Both the position numbers and the translations under genes were made by a program. Of a stretch of 64,000 nucleotides of DNA, positions 40,378 to 49,143 are shown in pieces. Under the pieces are notes generated by a model, which worked only from the letters and a program-made list of their open reading frames with translations, was not told where the DNA came from and did no database searches. The stretch lies in contig OY776214.1 of NCBI GenBank assembly GCA_963675425.1, forward strand, positions 310,001-374,000. The letters run 5' to 3'. Source of the stretch: Sporobacter sp963675425 (GTDB lineage Bacteria; Bacillota; Clostridia; Oscillospirales; Oscillospiraceae). How positions within the stretch are numbered: position 1 is the first letter of the stretch; each line of letters begins with the position of its first letter.

Positions 40378-42012
40378 ATGAAGAGAAAAATCACCATCGT
40401 GATCGTCCTCGTTATTATCTTTCTCGCGATCATATTCCTCACCTCGCCCAACCTGAACCCCATTTACGGCGAAGGTCTCGCGTTTTGGAGTTTCGTCATA
40501 TCCGTTTTTTCATTGTCGCTTTTGATGTTCGGCACGAAGGACCGAAATGTCGTCTATCAGCAGGACGGCACCATCAAGTATAACGTCCCGAAGAAAGGCC
40601 GCGTTTACCTGATCGTGGCCGCGGCGCCGTGGGCCGTGCTGATTCTTCTGGGCATCTACTCCAGCGTATTGTTTCATGTAAACGTCTGTAAAAATCAGAT
40701 GCCGGAATCTGAGGTACGCGAGTTTTCCTCCGACGTGCAGCCCATTGACGTCAGCCAGCTGCCTGTTGTCGACACAGACCTCGCGTCGCTTTTAGCCGAT
40801 AAAAAGCTGGGCGAAAAGCCGGCGCTCGGCTCTCAGGTAACGCTGGGCGCGCCGACAATCCAAAAGGTCAACGGCAAGCTTGTGTGGGTCGTCCCGCTCG
40901 AGCACTCCGGCTTTTTCAAGTGGGCGTCCCGCATGGAAGGTACCCCCGGCTACATTCTTGTTAACGCCACAAATCCCCGGGATGTCACGTACGTTGAAAA
41001 TTTCCTTATCAAATATCAACCCAACGCCTACTTCTTCGACCAGCTTGAACGGCATGTGCGCCTGACGGGCGGATTTTTCAAGGGCCTGACCGACTACTCC
41101 TTTGAGATTAACGACGAGGGTATACCCTTTTGGGTCATTACAACGTATAAAAACTTAACGGGCATCACGCTCCCCGAGGCCGACGGGGTTATCATCATCA
41201 ATGCCACGACCGGTGAAACAACGCGCTACGCCATGGGAAACGTGCCCACCTGGGTCGATCGCGTGCAGCCCATTGATTTCGTCATGACGCAGATTGATAA
41301 CCGCGGCCGGTATATTCACGGCCTGTTCAATTTCTCCAACCGCGATAAGTTCCAGACCTCCGAGGGCTCGGCCATCGTGTATAACAATGACCGGTGCTAT
41401 CTGTACACAGGCCTCACGAGCGTCGGCTCGGACGAGAGCACCATCGGGTTTATGCTGGTGGATATGGTGACAAAAACGCCGTACCTGTACCAGATCAGCG
41501 GGGCCACGGAGTATGCCGCCAAGCAGTCGGCCGAGGGCAAGGTCCAGCACCTCAATTACGCCGCGTCCTTCCCGCTCATTACAAATGTCGACGGGCAGGC
41601 GGCCTATTTCATGACCCTCAAGGATTACGGCGGGCTCATCAAGCAGTACGCGTTCGTATCGGTCGTGGATTATACGAGTGTGGGCACCGGGGAAAACATC
41701 ACGGACGCCATCGCCAATTTCCGCTCCGTCATCAGCTACTCCGACGGCAGCAGCTCTATCAACCCGAGCGGCCAGCAGGAGACGCTGGAGGGCGTTATTG
41801 AGCGTATATCGTCGGAGATTTCCGGCGGCAACACCGTTTACTATATCATCCTGGCTGAAAAGCCCGACAAGATTTTTTCCGCCGTTGCAGACACGAGTCC
41901 GGAGCTATCCCTGACGAGAGAAGGCGACCCGGTGAAACTCACATATACGAATATCACCAACACCGTCGTCGATATCACAAGCTTTGACAATCTGACGTAC
42001 GCGCAGAAATAA
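40378..42012 (+). CDS. Membrane-anchored protein of unknown function
   Basis: 544 residues. Three hydrophobic stretches lie at about 5-22, 34-52 and 76-96. The remaining 440 residues are hydrophilic and probably outside the cell. No catalytic motif is recognised. Phrases such as G-K-L-V-W-V-V-P-L, N-A-T-T-G-E-T-T-R-Y and V-D-M-V-T-K-T-P-Y-L-Y recall the repeated units of PepSY-like extracellular domains, but this is only a resemblance. A possible promoter with palindromes lies upstream and a terminator follows the gene, so it is an independent unit. Confidence 0.6.
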   Translation: MKRKITIVIVLVIIFLAIIFLTSPNLNPIYGEGLAFWSFVISVFSLSLLMFGTKDRNVVYQQDGTIKYNVPKKGRVYLIVAAAPWAVLILLGIYSSVLFHVNVCKNQMPESEVREFSSDVQPIDVSQLPVVDTDLASLLADKKLGEKPALGSQVTLGAPTIQKVNGKLVWVVPLEHSGFFKWASRMEGTPGYILVNATNPRDVTYVENFLIKYQPNAYFFDQLERHVRLTGGFFKGLTDYSFEINDEGIPFWVITTYKNLTGITLPEADGVIIINATTGETTRYAMGNVPTWVDRVQPIDFVMTQIDNRGRYIHGLFNFSNRDKFQTSEGSAIVYNNDRCYLYTGLTSVGSDESTIGFMLVDMVTKTPYLYQISGATEYAAKQSAEGKVQHLNYAASFPLITNVDGQAAYFMTLKDYGGLIKQYAFVSVVDYTSVGTGENITDAIANFRSVISYSDGSSSINPSGQQETLEGVIERISSEISGGNTVYYIILAEKPDKIFSAVADTSPELSLTREGDPVKLTYTNITNTVVDITSFDNLTYAQK

Positions 42013-42079
42013 CGGGCCGCGGCCTTCTGTGTCAGTCTGTCAGCTGAAGCCCTGAAGTTCACTTGCTCACCACCATATT

Positions 42080-42115
42080 AAACGCCGCTGAACTCAAATC
42101 CGTTCAGCGGCGTTT
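42080..42115. terminator. Terminator between convergent genes
   Basis: A 14-bp perfect stem (42080-42093 with 42102-42115), 8-base loop and T-run; the A-rich left side lets it work in both directions. Confidence 0.88.
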
Positions 42116-42140
42116 TCATCGAAATTGCTTTTTCTACAGT

Positions 42141-43679
42141 TTAAAATACGCTGTAGCCGTTGATCGTTGTCCCGTGCGCCAGCGCGCGGCCGACGAGATA
42201 ACCGAAGGTGATGCTGCGCCCGTGGCTCGTGCCGGGTATGGTAACGGGATAGGAGTTAGCAAAGAAATCGCCCTGGGCGTTGCCGATGGCAAACAGGCCG
42301 CCGATCGGCTCGTCATCCTCGGCGAGCACCTGAGAGTTTTGGTCCACATGAAGCCCGTGGGGCAGGGAGAGAAGCCACGATGTCATTTTAAACGCGTAAA
42401 ACGGTCCCGTCCGGACAGGGCTTAAAAAGCGCGCGGGCACGGCAAAATCCTCGTCCACGCCCTTGACGCACCAGGCGTTGTACCGGTCGACGCTGTAACG
42501 CAGATTGTCGGACGGAATTCCCAGCTTCACGGCCAGCCCTCGCAGCGTGTCGGCCTTGATATATTCCCCAGACTGGACGTTTTGCTCAACGCGCTGCTCC
42601 AGTCCTTCCAGCATCCGGCGCGCCTTGAGCGGCTCCTGCTTCAAAAGATGCTGCCGGTAATCCGCGTCCCAGACAGCATACATGACGTTGCCCGGCGCAT
42701 TCATCCGCGCATTGGTAACCGCCGGCTCGTACGCCATCTCGCTGGCGAAGCGATAGCCGTCCTTATTGACCGTCATCCAGCTTGTATTCATCCCGGGGCC
42801 GAGCGCCGTGAAGTTTACCGGATGGATAATCGGCGCGGGGTTGCACCGCGTGATTGCCGCGCCCGCCCAAGCGCCCATCATAAGCCCGTCGCCCATATTG
42901 CCGCCAACCGGAAAATTTTCAACCTTGTCGGCCCGCAGTGCCAGCGGACACCAGCAGCGCTTCATCTCCACGTTATCGGTGATGCCGCCGGTGGCGATAA
43001 TGACGCCCCGGCGGGCGTTTATTTTTTTGCAGCCCTCGGCATCCTTAACGATGACGCCCGTGACGTTCGGTCCGTTTTTAACCAGCCGTTCGGCTTTCGT
43101 ATTGAACCGGAAATCAGCGCCGCACAACAGCGCCGAACGGTATACCATTTCCACAAAATACGCCGCGTTCCATTTGCCCTTTTTTAACACGCTGCTCTTC
43201 GTGACGTCAAATAAATGGGCGCTTTTAAACTGCTTGAATTTGTCTTCAAGCCGGTCCCAGTCGGCGCGCGCCGTCATTTCGTCGTTGAGCGTGACCTTCA
43301 GTCCAAACTGTCGGGCCATGTCGATGTAATAATCGAGAATTTCCCCGCTCTTTTCGGTAAAAGTACGGATCAGATAGTAATTGGCCTGCTGCTGGCTCCA
43401 TTCGTAAATCAGCCGCGCGGCCAGTGCCTTGTCAATTTCAACACCGGCGGCCTTCTGAACCTTGGTGCCGATGGCACCGATATCGGTCCCGTGCGCGGTA
43501 ATGGTGCTGAATTTTTCGCAGCAGATGACGCGCGCGCCCGCGCTCGCAGCCGCCTGCGCCGCCGTACAGCCGGCAACACCGGCGCCTAAGACGGCAATAT
43601 CGCACGTTTCCTCGCTTATGATTTCTCCGAGCTCCGCCGGTTTTGTCAGCCACGGATGCACGGCCATCTCATTAATCAT
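42141..43679 (-). CDS. FAD-dependent reductase/dehydrogenase, fumarate reductase flavoprotein family
   Basis: 512 residues. The N-terminal FAD Rossmann motif is A-V-L-G-A-G-V-A-G-C-T-A-A. A second nucleotide contact is I-A-T-G-G-I, and G-I-P/G-N-M-G-D-G-L-M-M-G and the C-terminal I-G-G-L-F-A-I-G-N-A-Q-G complete the FAD_binding_2 fold. Relatives are fumarate, urocanate and ketosteroid reductases. No signal peptide, FMN-binding or haem domain is fused, so it is probably cytoplasmic. Start at 43679 with GGGGGAG eight bases upstream; the frame extends 15 codons further. Substrate unknown; a second type of C=C redox enzyme besides the two OYE-like reductases. Confidence 0.8.
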   Translation of the reverse strand: MINEMAVHPWLTKPAELGEIISEETCDIAVLGAGVAGCTAAQAAASAGARVICCEKFSTITAHGTDIGAIGTKVQKAAGVEIDKALAARLIYEWSQQQANYYLIRTFTEKSGEILDYYIDMARQFGLKVTLNDEMTARADWDRLEDKFKQFKSAHLFDVTKSSVLKKGKWNAAYFVEMVYRSALLCGADFRFNTKAERLVKNGPNVTGVIVKDAEGCKKINARRGVIIATGGITDNVEMKRCWCPLALRADKVENFPVGGNMGDGLMMGAWAGAAITRCNPAPIIHPVNFTALGPGMNTSWMTVNKDGYRFASEMAYEPAVTNARMNAPGNVMYAVWDADYRQHLLKQEPLKARRMLEGLEQRVEQNVQSGEYIKADTLRGLAVKLGIPSDNLRYSVDRYNAWCVKGVDEDFAVPARFLSPVRTGPFYAFKMTSWLLSLPHGLHVDQNSQVLAEDDEPIGGLFAIGNAQGDFFANSYPVTIPGTSHGRSITFGYLVGRALAHGTTINGYSVF

Positions 43680-43768
43680 CCCGATGTCTCCCCCACCTAA
43701 ATAATAAGCGCTAAATAAACCCATCGTCTTCCAGTCGATTTAACTTGGAACTCGTCCGGAGTGGCGTG

Positions 43769-44743
43769 TCAGGACAGTGTTTTTTTATACCATTCTACCG
43801 TCAGCCTGATCCCGTCGGCAAAACTATATACTGGGTCGTACCCGATCAGGCGTCTCGCCTTTGAGATGTCGGCACAGCTGTCACGGATATCCCCCTGGCG
43901 TGCCGGCTTAAAGACCGGGTCGATGCTGACGCCGAGCGCGTCTTTCAGAGCGTTATAAATATCAATTAAATATTCCCGGCCGCCGCAGGCGATATTGTAA
44001 ACCTCGCCGGACGCCTCCCCCGGCGCGGCGCAGGCTTTAAGATTGGCTTCAATAACATTTTCAATATACGTGAAATCCCGGCTTTGCCGGCCGTCGCCGT
44101 AGATCTCCGGCGGCTCGCCTCGGAGCAGCAAACCAATGAATTTCGGAATAACCGCCGCATACGCGCCTTTGGGGTCCTGACGGCGACCGAAGACGTTAAA
44201 ATACCGCAGGCCGTACGTCTGGAGCCCGTATAAAGAGGCATAAAGCCGTCCGTATTCCTCACACGTCCTTTTGGTGACGGCATACGGCGACAGGAGCCGG
44301 CCCTCGCGCCCTTCCGTTTTAGGAAGCGACGGCTCGTCTCCGTAAACAGACGAGCTGGATGCGTAGACGAATTTCTTTACGCCGCTTTGCCTGGACGCCT
44401 CAAGCATATTGAGTGTGCCCCGGACATTGATCTCTTCATAGAGCAGCGGCCTCTCAATGCTTCTGGGAACACTGCCCCAAGCCGCCTGATGCAGGACGAA
44501 ATCCACGCCTTGAGCGGCTTTTTTGCAGGTGTTGAAATCACGTATATCGCCTTCAACAAACGTATACCCCGACCGACCGAGAAACGCGTCGGCGTTTTCC
44601 TTTTTTCCGGTGGACAGATCGTCAAGGCTCCGGACTTCATAGCCCAGCCTCAAGAGCGCCTCGACGAGGTTCGAGCCGATAAAGCCCGCGCCGCCTGTTA
44701 CAAGGAAGACAGACCCCGCAGGAAATCCAAGCTTTGTATACAT
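43769..44743 (-). CDS. UDP-N-acetylglucosamine 4-epimerase-like NAD-dependent epimerase
   Basis: 324 residues of extended-SDR type: NAD motif V-T-G-G-A-G-F-I-G-S-N, A-S-S-S-S-V-Y-G-D, catalytic Y-A-V-T-K and R-Y-F-N-V-F-G-R-R-Q. It resembles WbpP/TviC enzymes that interconvert UDP-GlcNAc(A) and UDP-GalNAc(A). The start at 44743 is one base from the stop of the dehydrogenase gene, which marks a two-gene operon. Together they would supply UDP-N-acetylhexosaminuronic acid for a surface polysaccharide or for wall polymer to which SLH proteins bind. No glycosyltransferases are present nearby. Confidence 0.85.
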   Translation of the reverse strand: MYTKLGFPAGSVFLVTGGAGFIGSNLVEALLRLGYEVRSLDDLSTGKKENADAFLGRSGYTFVEGDIRDFNTCKKAAQGVDFVLHQAAWGSVPRSIERPLLYEEINVRGTLNMLEASRQSGVKKFVYASSSSVYGDEPSLPKTEGREGRLLSPYAVTKRTCEEYGRLYASLYGLQTYGLRYFNVFGRRQDPKGAYAAVIPKFIGLLLRGEPPEIYGDGRQSRDFTYIENVIEANLKACAAPGEASGEVYNIACGGREYLIDIYNALKDALGVSIDPVFKPARQGDIRDSCADISKARRLIGYDPVYSFADGIRLTVEWYKKTLS

Positions 44744-44744
44744 A

Positions 44745-45995
44745 TTATAAGCTCCAGTATATGTAACCCGCCGCCTCGTACGTTTTTTTATCCAGCAGGC
44801 CCTTAATGTCGATGAGAACTTTTTTCCGGCCGGGGATTTGCCTGTACAGGCGGTCAAAGTCGCTGACGTTCATGGCCCTGTAGGCGTCGTGCGCAACGGC
44901 CAGAATAACAGCGTCGGCTTCTTGAATATCGGAGAGAGGCGTAAAATCCGTCCCGTACAGCCGCCCGGCTTCGGCCGCGTCGGCCGTTGGGTCCGAAATA
45001 ACGGGCGTCACGCCGTATTCGTGCAGCTCCGTCACAATATCAATCACCTTGGTGTTGCGTGTATCGGGCACATTTTCTTTAAAAGTAAAGCCTAAAACAG
45101 CTACAACAGCTTTTTTAATTGGCACGTCGGCGCGGATAAGAGCCTTGACCGTGTTTTCAGCCACATGCTTACCCATATCGTCGTTGATACGCCGGCCCGA
45201 CAAGATAACCTGGGAATGGTAGCCTGTCTGCTCGGCCTTGTATGTAAGATAGTACGGGTCGACCCCGATGCAATGTCCGCCGACAAGGCCGGGATAAAAA
45301 GGCAGGAAGTTCCATTTCGTCCCGGCTGCCCGGAGCACCTCGTAGGTGTCGATGCCAAGCTTGTTGAAGATGATGGACAGCTCGTTCATAAACGCAATAT
45401 TGACGTCGCGCTGGCTGTTTTCAATGACCTTGGCCGCTTCGGCCACCCGGATACTCGGCGCGCGGTAGACGCCCGCTTTGGCCACCAGCTCGTAAACGCT
45501 GGCAACGGTCTCCAGCGTCTCCTCGTCCATGCCGGAAACGATCTTCACAATCGTTTCCAGCCGGTGGACCTTATCACCGGGATTGATGCGCTCGGGCGAA
45601 TAGCCGACCTTAAAATCCACGCCGCAGCGCATTTTCGATTCCTGTTCCAGAACCGGAATGCAGATTTCTTCCGTGAGGCCCGGATAGACTGTCGACTCGT
45701 AGACGACAACGGCCCCTTTTTCAAGATTTCGGCCGATGGCGCGGCTGGCGGCTGTAACCGCCGCCAGGTCCGGCGTTTTATCGCCGTGAATGGGCGTTGG
45801 AACAGCGACGATATGAAACAGGGCGTTTTTCAGCTCTTTTTCATCGGATGTAAAGTGAACGGACGAATTTTTTATAACCTGATCGCCGACCTCTTTCGTC
45901 GGGTCTGTGCCGGCTTTGTACAACGCGATTTTTTGATCGTTAACGTCAAAGCCGATAACGATGGCTTTTTCAGCAAACGCCACGGCAATCGGCAT
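44745..45995 (-). CDS. UDP-N-acetyl-hexosamine 6-dehydrogenase (TviB/WbpO type), start uncertain
   Basis: 417 residues from the first ATG. Oxidises the C6 hydroxyl of a UDP-N-acetylhexosamine to the uronic acid with two NAD+. Catalytic Cys in G-G-H-C-I-G-V-D-P-Y-Y-L; Y-S-P-E-R-I-N-P-G-D and G-F-T-F-K-E-N-V-P-D-T-R-N-T-K are typical. The first ATG falls inside the NAD-binding motif: translation upstream in the same frame gives I-S-I-Y-E-Q-I-V-R-R-E and S-V-V-G-L-G-Y-V-G before M-P-I-A, as in intact homologues. That stretch is open to 46079 but has no ATG, GTG or TTG; an ATA at 46064 follows a GAGAGTGAT ribosome-site match. Either a non-standard start or a small frameshift is involved. Confidence 0.82.
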   Translation of the reverse strand: MPIAVAFAEKAIVIGFDVNDQKIALYKAGTDPTKEVGDQVIKNSSVHFTSDEKELKNALFHIVAVPTPIHGDKTPDLAAVTAASRAIGRNLEKGAVVVYESTVYPGLTEEICIPVLEQESKMRCGVDFKVGYSPERINPGDKVHRLETIVKIVSGMDEETLETVASVYELVAKAGVYRAPSIRVAEAAKVIENSQRDVNIAFMNELSIIFNKLGIDTYEVLRAAGTKWNFLPFYPGLVGGHCIGVDPYYLTYKAEQTGYHSQVILSGRRINDDMGKHVAENTVKALIRADVPIKKAVVAVLGFTFKENVPDTRNTKVIDIVTELHEYGVTPVISDPTADAAEAGRLYGTDFTPLSDIQEADAVILAVAHDAYRAMNVSDFDRLYRQIPGRKKVLIDIKGLLDKKTYEAAGYIYWSL

Positions 45996-46302
45996 CCCGA
46001 CGTAGCCGAGCCCGACAACGGACAGGCGCGCTTCGCGCCGGACAATTTGTTCGTATATGCTTATAACGGCATCACTCTCTTATAAGATTCGTCATGCGTT
46101 TGATAATAACAAATCATATCATAACGCCCTTTTTATTGCAAACGCTTCCGTATTATGTAAGATCACCGCGAAACCTGTCAATGGCCGGCGGCGGTGATGA
46201 CAAACGCCGGCGTTTACCTGCGTCCGAGATCCGGCAAAACAGGCTGCCGACAACAATTCGACAGCCTTTCTCTGTATGGCAGCGGGTCATAACGCGTCCG
46301 GC

Positions 46303-47424
46303 TTATACGCCGCCGACGGCTTTGATAACGGCGGCCTTCAGGCCGATAATGGGGATTGTTATGGATGATTTAAGATCCGCTGCCACCGCTAATCCCTCGC
46401 TGTCAACGGCAATACCCTCTACCTCTTCAGGTTTTTTACCCGTGACATACTGGGCAAACGCGTCGGCCTGCTCAAACCATTCCTTACCGATACCAGAGGC
46501 ATCTTTCAGGCCGTATGCTTCCTTGAGCTCATAATTCGACTGAGGCTGTGCTGTGAGGTCCGTCGTGATTTTGCCCTTGTCTGTAAAGCTGATACCGACC
46601 TCGGTTGCGTCGATGAGACAGCAGGATATCTTTCCACCCGCGTCGCGCGTGACGGCGGCATAGGATGAATCGATCTGGGCAAGACCTTCCTTACCCGAGG
46701 ACGCGCTTTTAGACTGGTCCATTGTAGACACAATGCCTATACTCAGCTTGTCCGATTCGGCCGCGCCGCCCTCCTTGGCATTGGCGACAGCCTTTTCGAT
46801 GCCCTTTATGAAGCTGCCGATCGACATTTGTACGGAGGCCTTAAGGTCCGGTTCGATGGGAACATTCTCCTCGTCAACCTTGATTTTCTTAACGTCTTCG
46901 ACCGTCATGCCCTTGACATACTGCGCGAACGCGGCGGCCTGGTCAAACCAGGTCTCGCCGAGTTCGTTGTTCGTTTTGAGCGGGGTGTCGGCCGGCGTAA
47001 GCAGCTGGCCTTTTTGATCAAATTTCACCTTGGCCTGTACCGCGTCGAGCGCACAGGCCATAATCTTACCGTCCTGGTTGACGGTGACCGCCACGATCAT
47101 GGAATCAATAGCCGCCACACCGTCAGCCTTGTCCGTGGCTTCTGTCGATTTGCTCAGTGACGTCAAAACAGCCATGCCTGCCTTGGCGGAGCCGGCCGAA
47201 GTGGATGGCGACGAGGACGGTGAACCCGATGGCGACGACGATGCGGATGATGATGGCGACGACGATGCGGACGATGACGGCGATGACGACGCAGACGACG
47301 ATGGCGACGACGAGCCGGATGGAGATTCCGAGCCGGACGGTGATGGCTCCGGATTCGATTTACAGCCGCCAAGAAGTGCCAAAGCCAACAGCGTTACCAG
47401 CAAAACGTTCAGAAATTTTTTCAT
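46303..47424 (-). CDS. Lipoprotein with Ser/Pro-rich linker and two repeated domains
   Basis: 373 residues. Signal peptide with lipobox L-G-G-C at about residue 21. Residues about 25-80 are a low-complexity Ser/Pro/Ala stalk with units like S-S-S-A-S-S-S-P. Then two copies of a domain of about 130 residues follow, each with a conserved course: A-I-D-S at the start, D-G-K-I-M-A-C-A or G-G-K-I-S-C-C-L, then E-(T)W-F-(D/E)-Q-A-x-A-F-A-Q-Y-V. The fold recalls FMN-binding-type extracellular domains but the covalent flavin motif is not evident, so function is open. Start at 47424 (M-K-K-F-L-N); the frame extends 28 codons upstream without a signal-like sequence. Confidence 0.7.
   Translation of the reverse strand: MKKFLNVLLVTLLALALLGGCKSNPEPSPSGSESPSGSSSPSSSASSSPSSSASSSPSSSASSSPSGSPSSSPSTSAGSAKAGMAVLTSLSKSTEATDKADGVAAIDSMIVAVTVNQDGKIMACALDAVQAKVKFDQKGQLLTPADTPLKTNNELGETWFDQAAAFAQYVKGMTVEDVKKIKVDEENVPIEPDLKASVQMSIGSFIKGIEKAVANAKEGGAAESDKLSIGIVSTMDQSKSASSGKEGLAQIDSSYAAVTRDAGGKISCCLIDATEVGISFTDKGKITTDLTAQPQSNYELKEAYGLKDASGIGKEWFEQADAFAQYVTGKKPEEVEGIAVDSEGLAVAADLKSSITIPIIGLKAAVIKAVGGV
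47228..47323 (-). repeat. Four tandem 24-bp units in the lipoprotein stalk
   Basis: Units at 47228-47251, 47252-47275, 47276-47299 and 47300-47323 share the pattern GATGGCGACGACGATGCGGA with few changes. Each encodes eight residues of the Ser/Pro stalk on the minus strand. The length is a multiple of three, so unit gain or loss would keep the frame. Confidence 0.8.
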
Positions 47425-47780
47425 AAGCCTCAATCCCTTTACAGCAGTCTTTGATTTGCCAAAAGCACAGTATAGAGATTTCCTAAATTGACGGCTTTTA
47501 TGAAACATCTGCCCGATTTTTTACAAAAATAGCCGCGACAGAACAAATTTACGGCATTTCCTTTATTAAATTCGCGTTTTACCGCCGTACAAATTGCCAT
47601 TACAGGTTTAATTTAATCCGCGGTCTTCGGAATTTTAGCGATGGCGCAGAGCAAAATAAAAACGATCAAAATTTACGCTTTGCATAGCTGCGAAGTGGCT
47701 CAATACAATGCGCTGAAACCTCCCGCGCGGAGGAAGGCCTTAAACTACTAGCTGCGCTTGTGGCGCACGGGAGGTTACGA

Positions 47781-48839
47781 ATGTCTATTAAAATCGGCAT
47801 CAACGGCTTCGGCCGGATCGGCCGGCTCGTATTCAGAGCCGGGCTCGACCGTAAAAATATAGAATTTACCGCCATTAACGATCCGTTCCTCGACAGTGAC
47901 TATATGGTCTATCTGCTCCGGCACGACTCGGCCCACGGGACGCTGAACCGGCGCGTTGAATCCAAAGCCGGCTATCTCATTGTTGATGGAAAAAACACGT
48001 CCGTTTTTCAGGAAAAAGAGCCGGGCAACATCCCGTGGGGCTCAACCGGCGCAGAATATGTCGTGGAGTCCACCGGCGTTTTTACACGGATGGACGCGGC
48101 GCGTCCGCACTTTAACAGCAACATTAAAAAGGTCGTCATCACCGGCCCGTCTGTCGACGCGCCGATGTTTGTCATGGGCGTCAACCATCACGCTTACACG
48201 AGCGACATGGACATCGTCTCCAACGCCTCTTGCACGACAAACTGTTTGGCGCCCCTGGCCAAGGTCATTAATGACCGTTTCGGCATTGAGGAAGGGCTGA
48301 TGACGACAATCCACGCGGCAACGGCGACCCAGAAAACAGTTGACGGTCCATCCAAAAAAGACTGGCGCGCCGGACGCTCAATTATCGGCAATGTCATTCC
48401 CGCGTCGACGGGCGCAGCTAAGGCAGTCGGCAAAGTCATCCCGGCGCTCAACGGCAAGCTCACGGGCATCTCGATGCGCGTACCAATCATCGACGTCTCC
48501 GTCGTCGATATGACGGCGCGGCTGAGCCGTCCGACGGCCTATGAGAATATCTGCCAAGAATTTAAGCGCGCGGCGTTCGGGGAATTTGAGGGCATTATTC
48601 GATATGTGGACGAGGATGTGGTCTCCACCGATTTCCTCGGTGATACGCACACATGTATTTTTGACGCGCGCGCCGGCCTCGCGCTCAATGAACAGTTTGT
48701 CAAACTCATCGCGTGGTACGATAACGAGATTGGTTATTCCAACAAGGTACTCGACCTTATTGAGCATATGCACGCCGTGGATACGCGATTTTCAACGGTT
48801 CCCGGCCGTGAGGATAAAACCGTCGCTTACGTGCCGTAA
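47781..48839 (+). CDS. gap: Glyceraldehyde-3-phosphate dehydrogenase
   Basis: 352 residues, phosphorylating NAD-type GAPDH of glycolysis. The Rossmann start is I-G-I-N-G-F-G-R-I-G-R-L-V. The active-site Cys lies in S-N-A-S-C-T-T-N-C-L-A-P, the partner His in T-T-I-H-A-A-T-A-T-Q, and the C-terminal W-Y-D-N-E-I-G-Y-S signature is present. The C-terminus is about 15 residues longer than usual (R-F-S-T-V-P-G-R-E-D). Start at 47781 after GGGAGG; the frame opens seven codons earlier. It stands alone, not in the usual gap-pgk-tpi operon. Its terminator is duplicated around a repeat element. Confidence 0.95.
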   Translation: MSIKIGINGFGRIGRLVFRAGLDRKNIEFTAINDPFLDSDYMVYLLRHDSAHGTLNRRVESKAGYLIVDGKNTSVFQEKEPGNIPWGSTGAEYVVESTGVFTRMDAARPHFNSNIKKVVITGPSVDAPMFVMGVNHHAYTSDMDIVSNASCTTNCLAPLAKVINDRFGIEEGLMTTIHAATATQKTVDGPSKKDWRAGRSIIGNVIPASTGAAKAVGKVIPALNGKLTGISMRVPIIDVSVVDMTARLSRPTAYENICQEFKRAAFGEFEGIIRYVDEDVVSTDFLGDTHTCIFDARAGLALNEQFVKLIAWYDNEIGYSNKVLDLIEHMHAVDTRFSTVPGREDKTVAYVP

Positions 48840-48859
48840 GCAGACGCACACATTAAGCA

Positions 48860-48883
48860 AGAGGCCGGAATCATCCGGCCTCT
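48860..48883 (+). terminator. Terminator hairpin of gap, first copy
   Basis: A 10-bp stem with a 4-base loop (AGAGGCCGGA and its inverse). No T-run follows; the repeat element begins three bases later. The same 24 bases recur at 49105-49128. Confidence 0.75.
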
Positions 48884-48886
48884 CAG

Positions 48887-49102
48887 GCTGTCGAAAAAGC
48901 CGCATTCGCGACTTTTTCGACAAATAAAGGGTTCTCACGCTGAGGCGCTCGCAAAGTAATGCTTTTCGGAAATGAATGCCTCAAAGCATTGAACTCAAAC
49001 AATTTTCGCCGATGAGACCAGACAACTCGCCATCATCGCCGAAAATTAAATCGCACGGCGAATGGACGCACAAAGGAAGGACAAAAGACTTTTTCGACAA
49101 GC
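48887..49102 (-). repeat. MITE-like repeat, copy B (216 bp)
   Basis: Reverse-complement copy of 21729-21945 with about a dozen differences. It has inverted ends GCTGTCGAAAAAG (left) and the inverse of GCTTGTCGAAAAAG (right). It sits between two copies of the gap terminator palindrome. No plausible gene lies within it. Confidence 0.8.
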
Positions 49103-49104
49103 AG

Positions 49105-49131
49105 AGAGGCCGGAATCATCCGGCCTCTTTT
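49105..49131 (+). terminator. Terminator hairpin of gap, second copy with T-run
   Basis: The same 24-base palindrome as at 48860, here followed by TTT (full run CTCTTTT). This is probably the original terminator end, and it also faces the convergent solute-binding gene. Confidence 0.8.
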
Positions 49132-49143
49132 GTGTGGTTATTA

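Noticed and set aside
47228..47323. Short CRISPR array
   Set aside because: The units are directly adjacent without spacers and are in frame within the lipoprotein gene.
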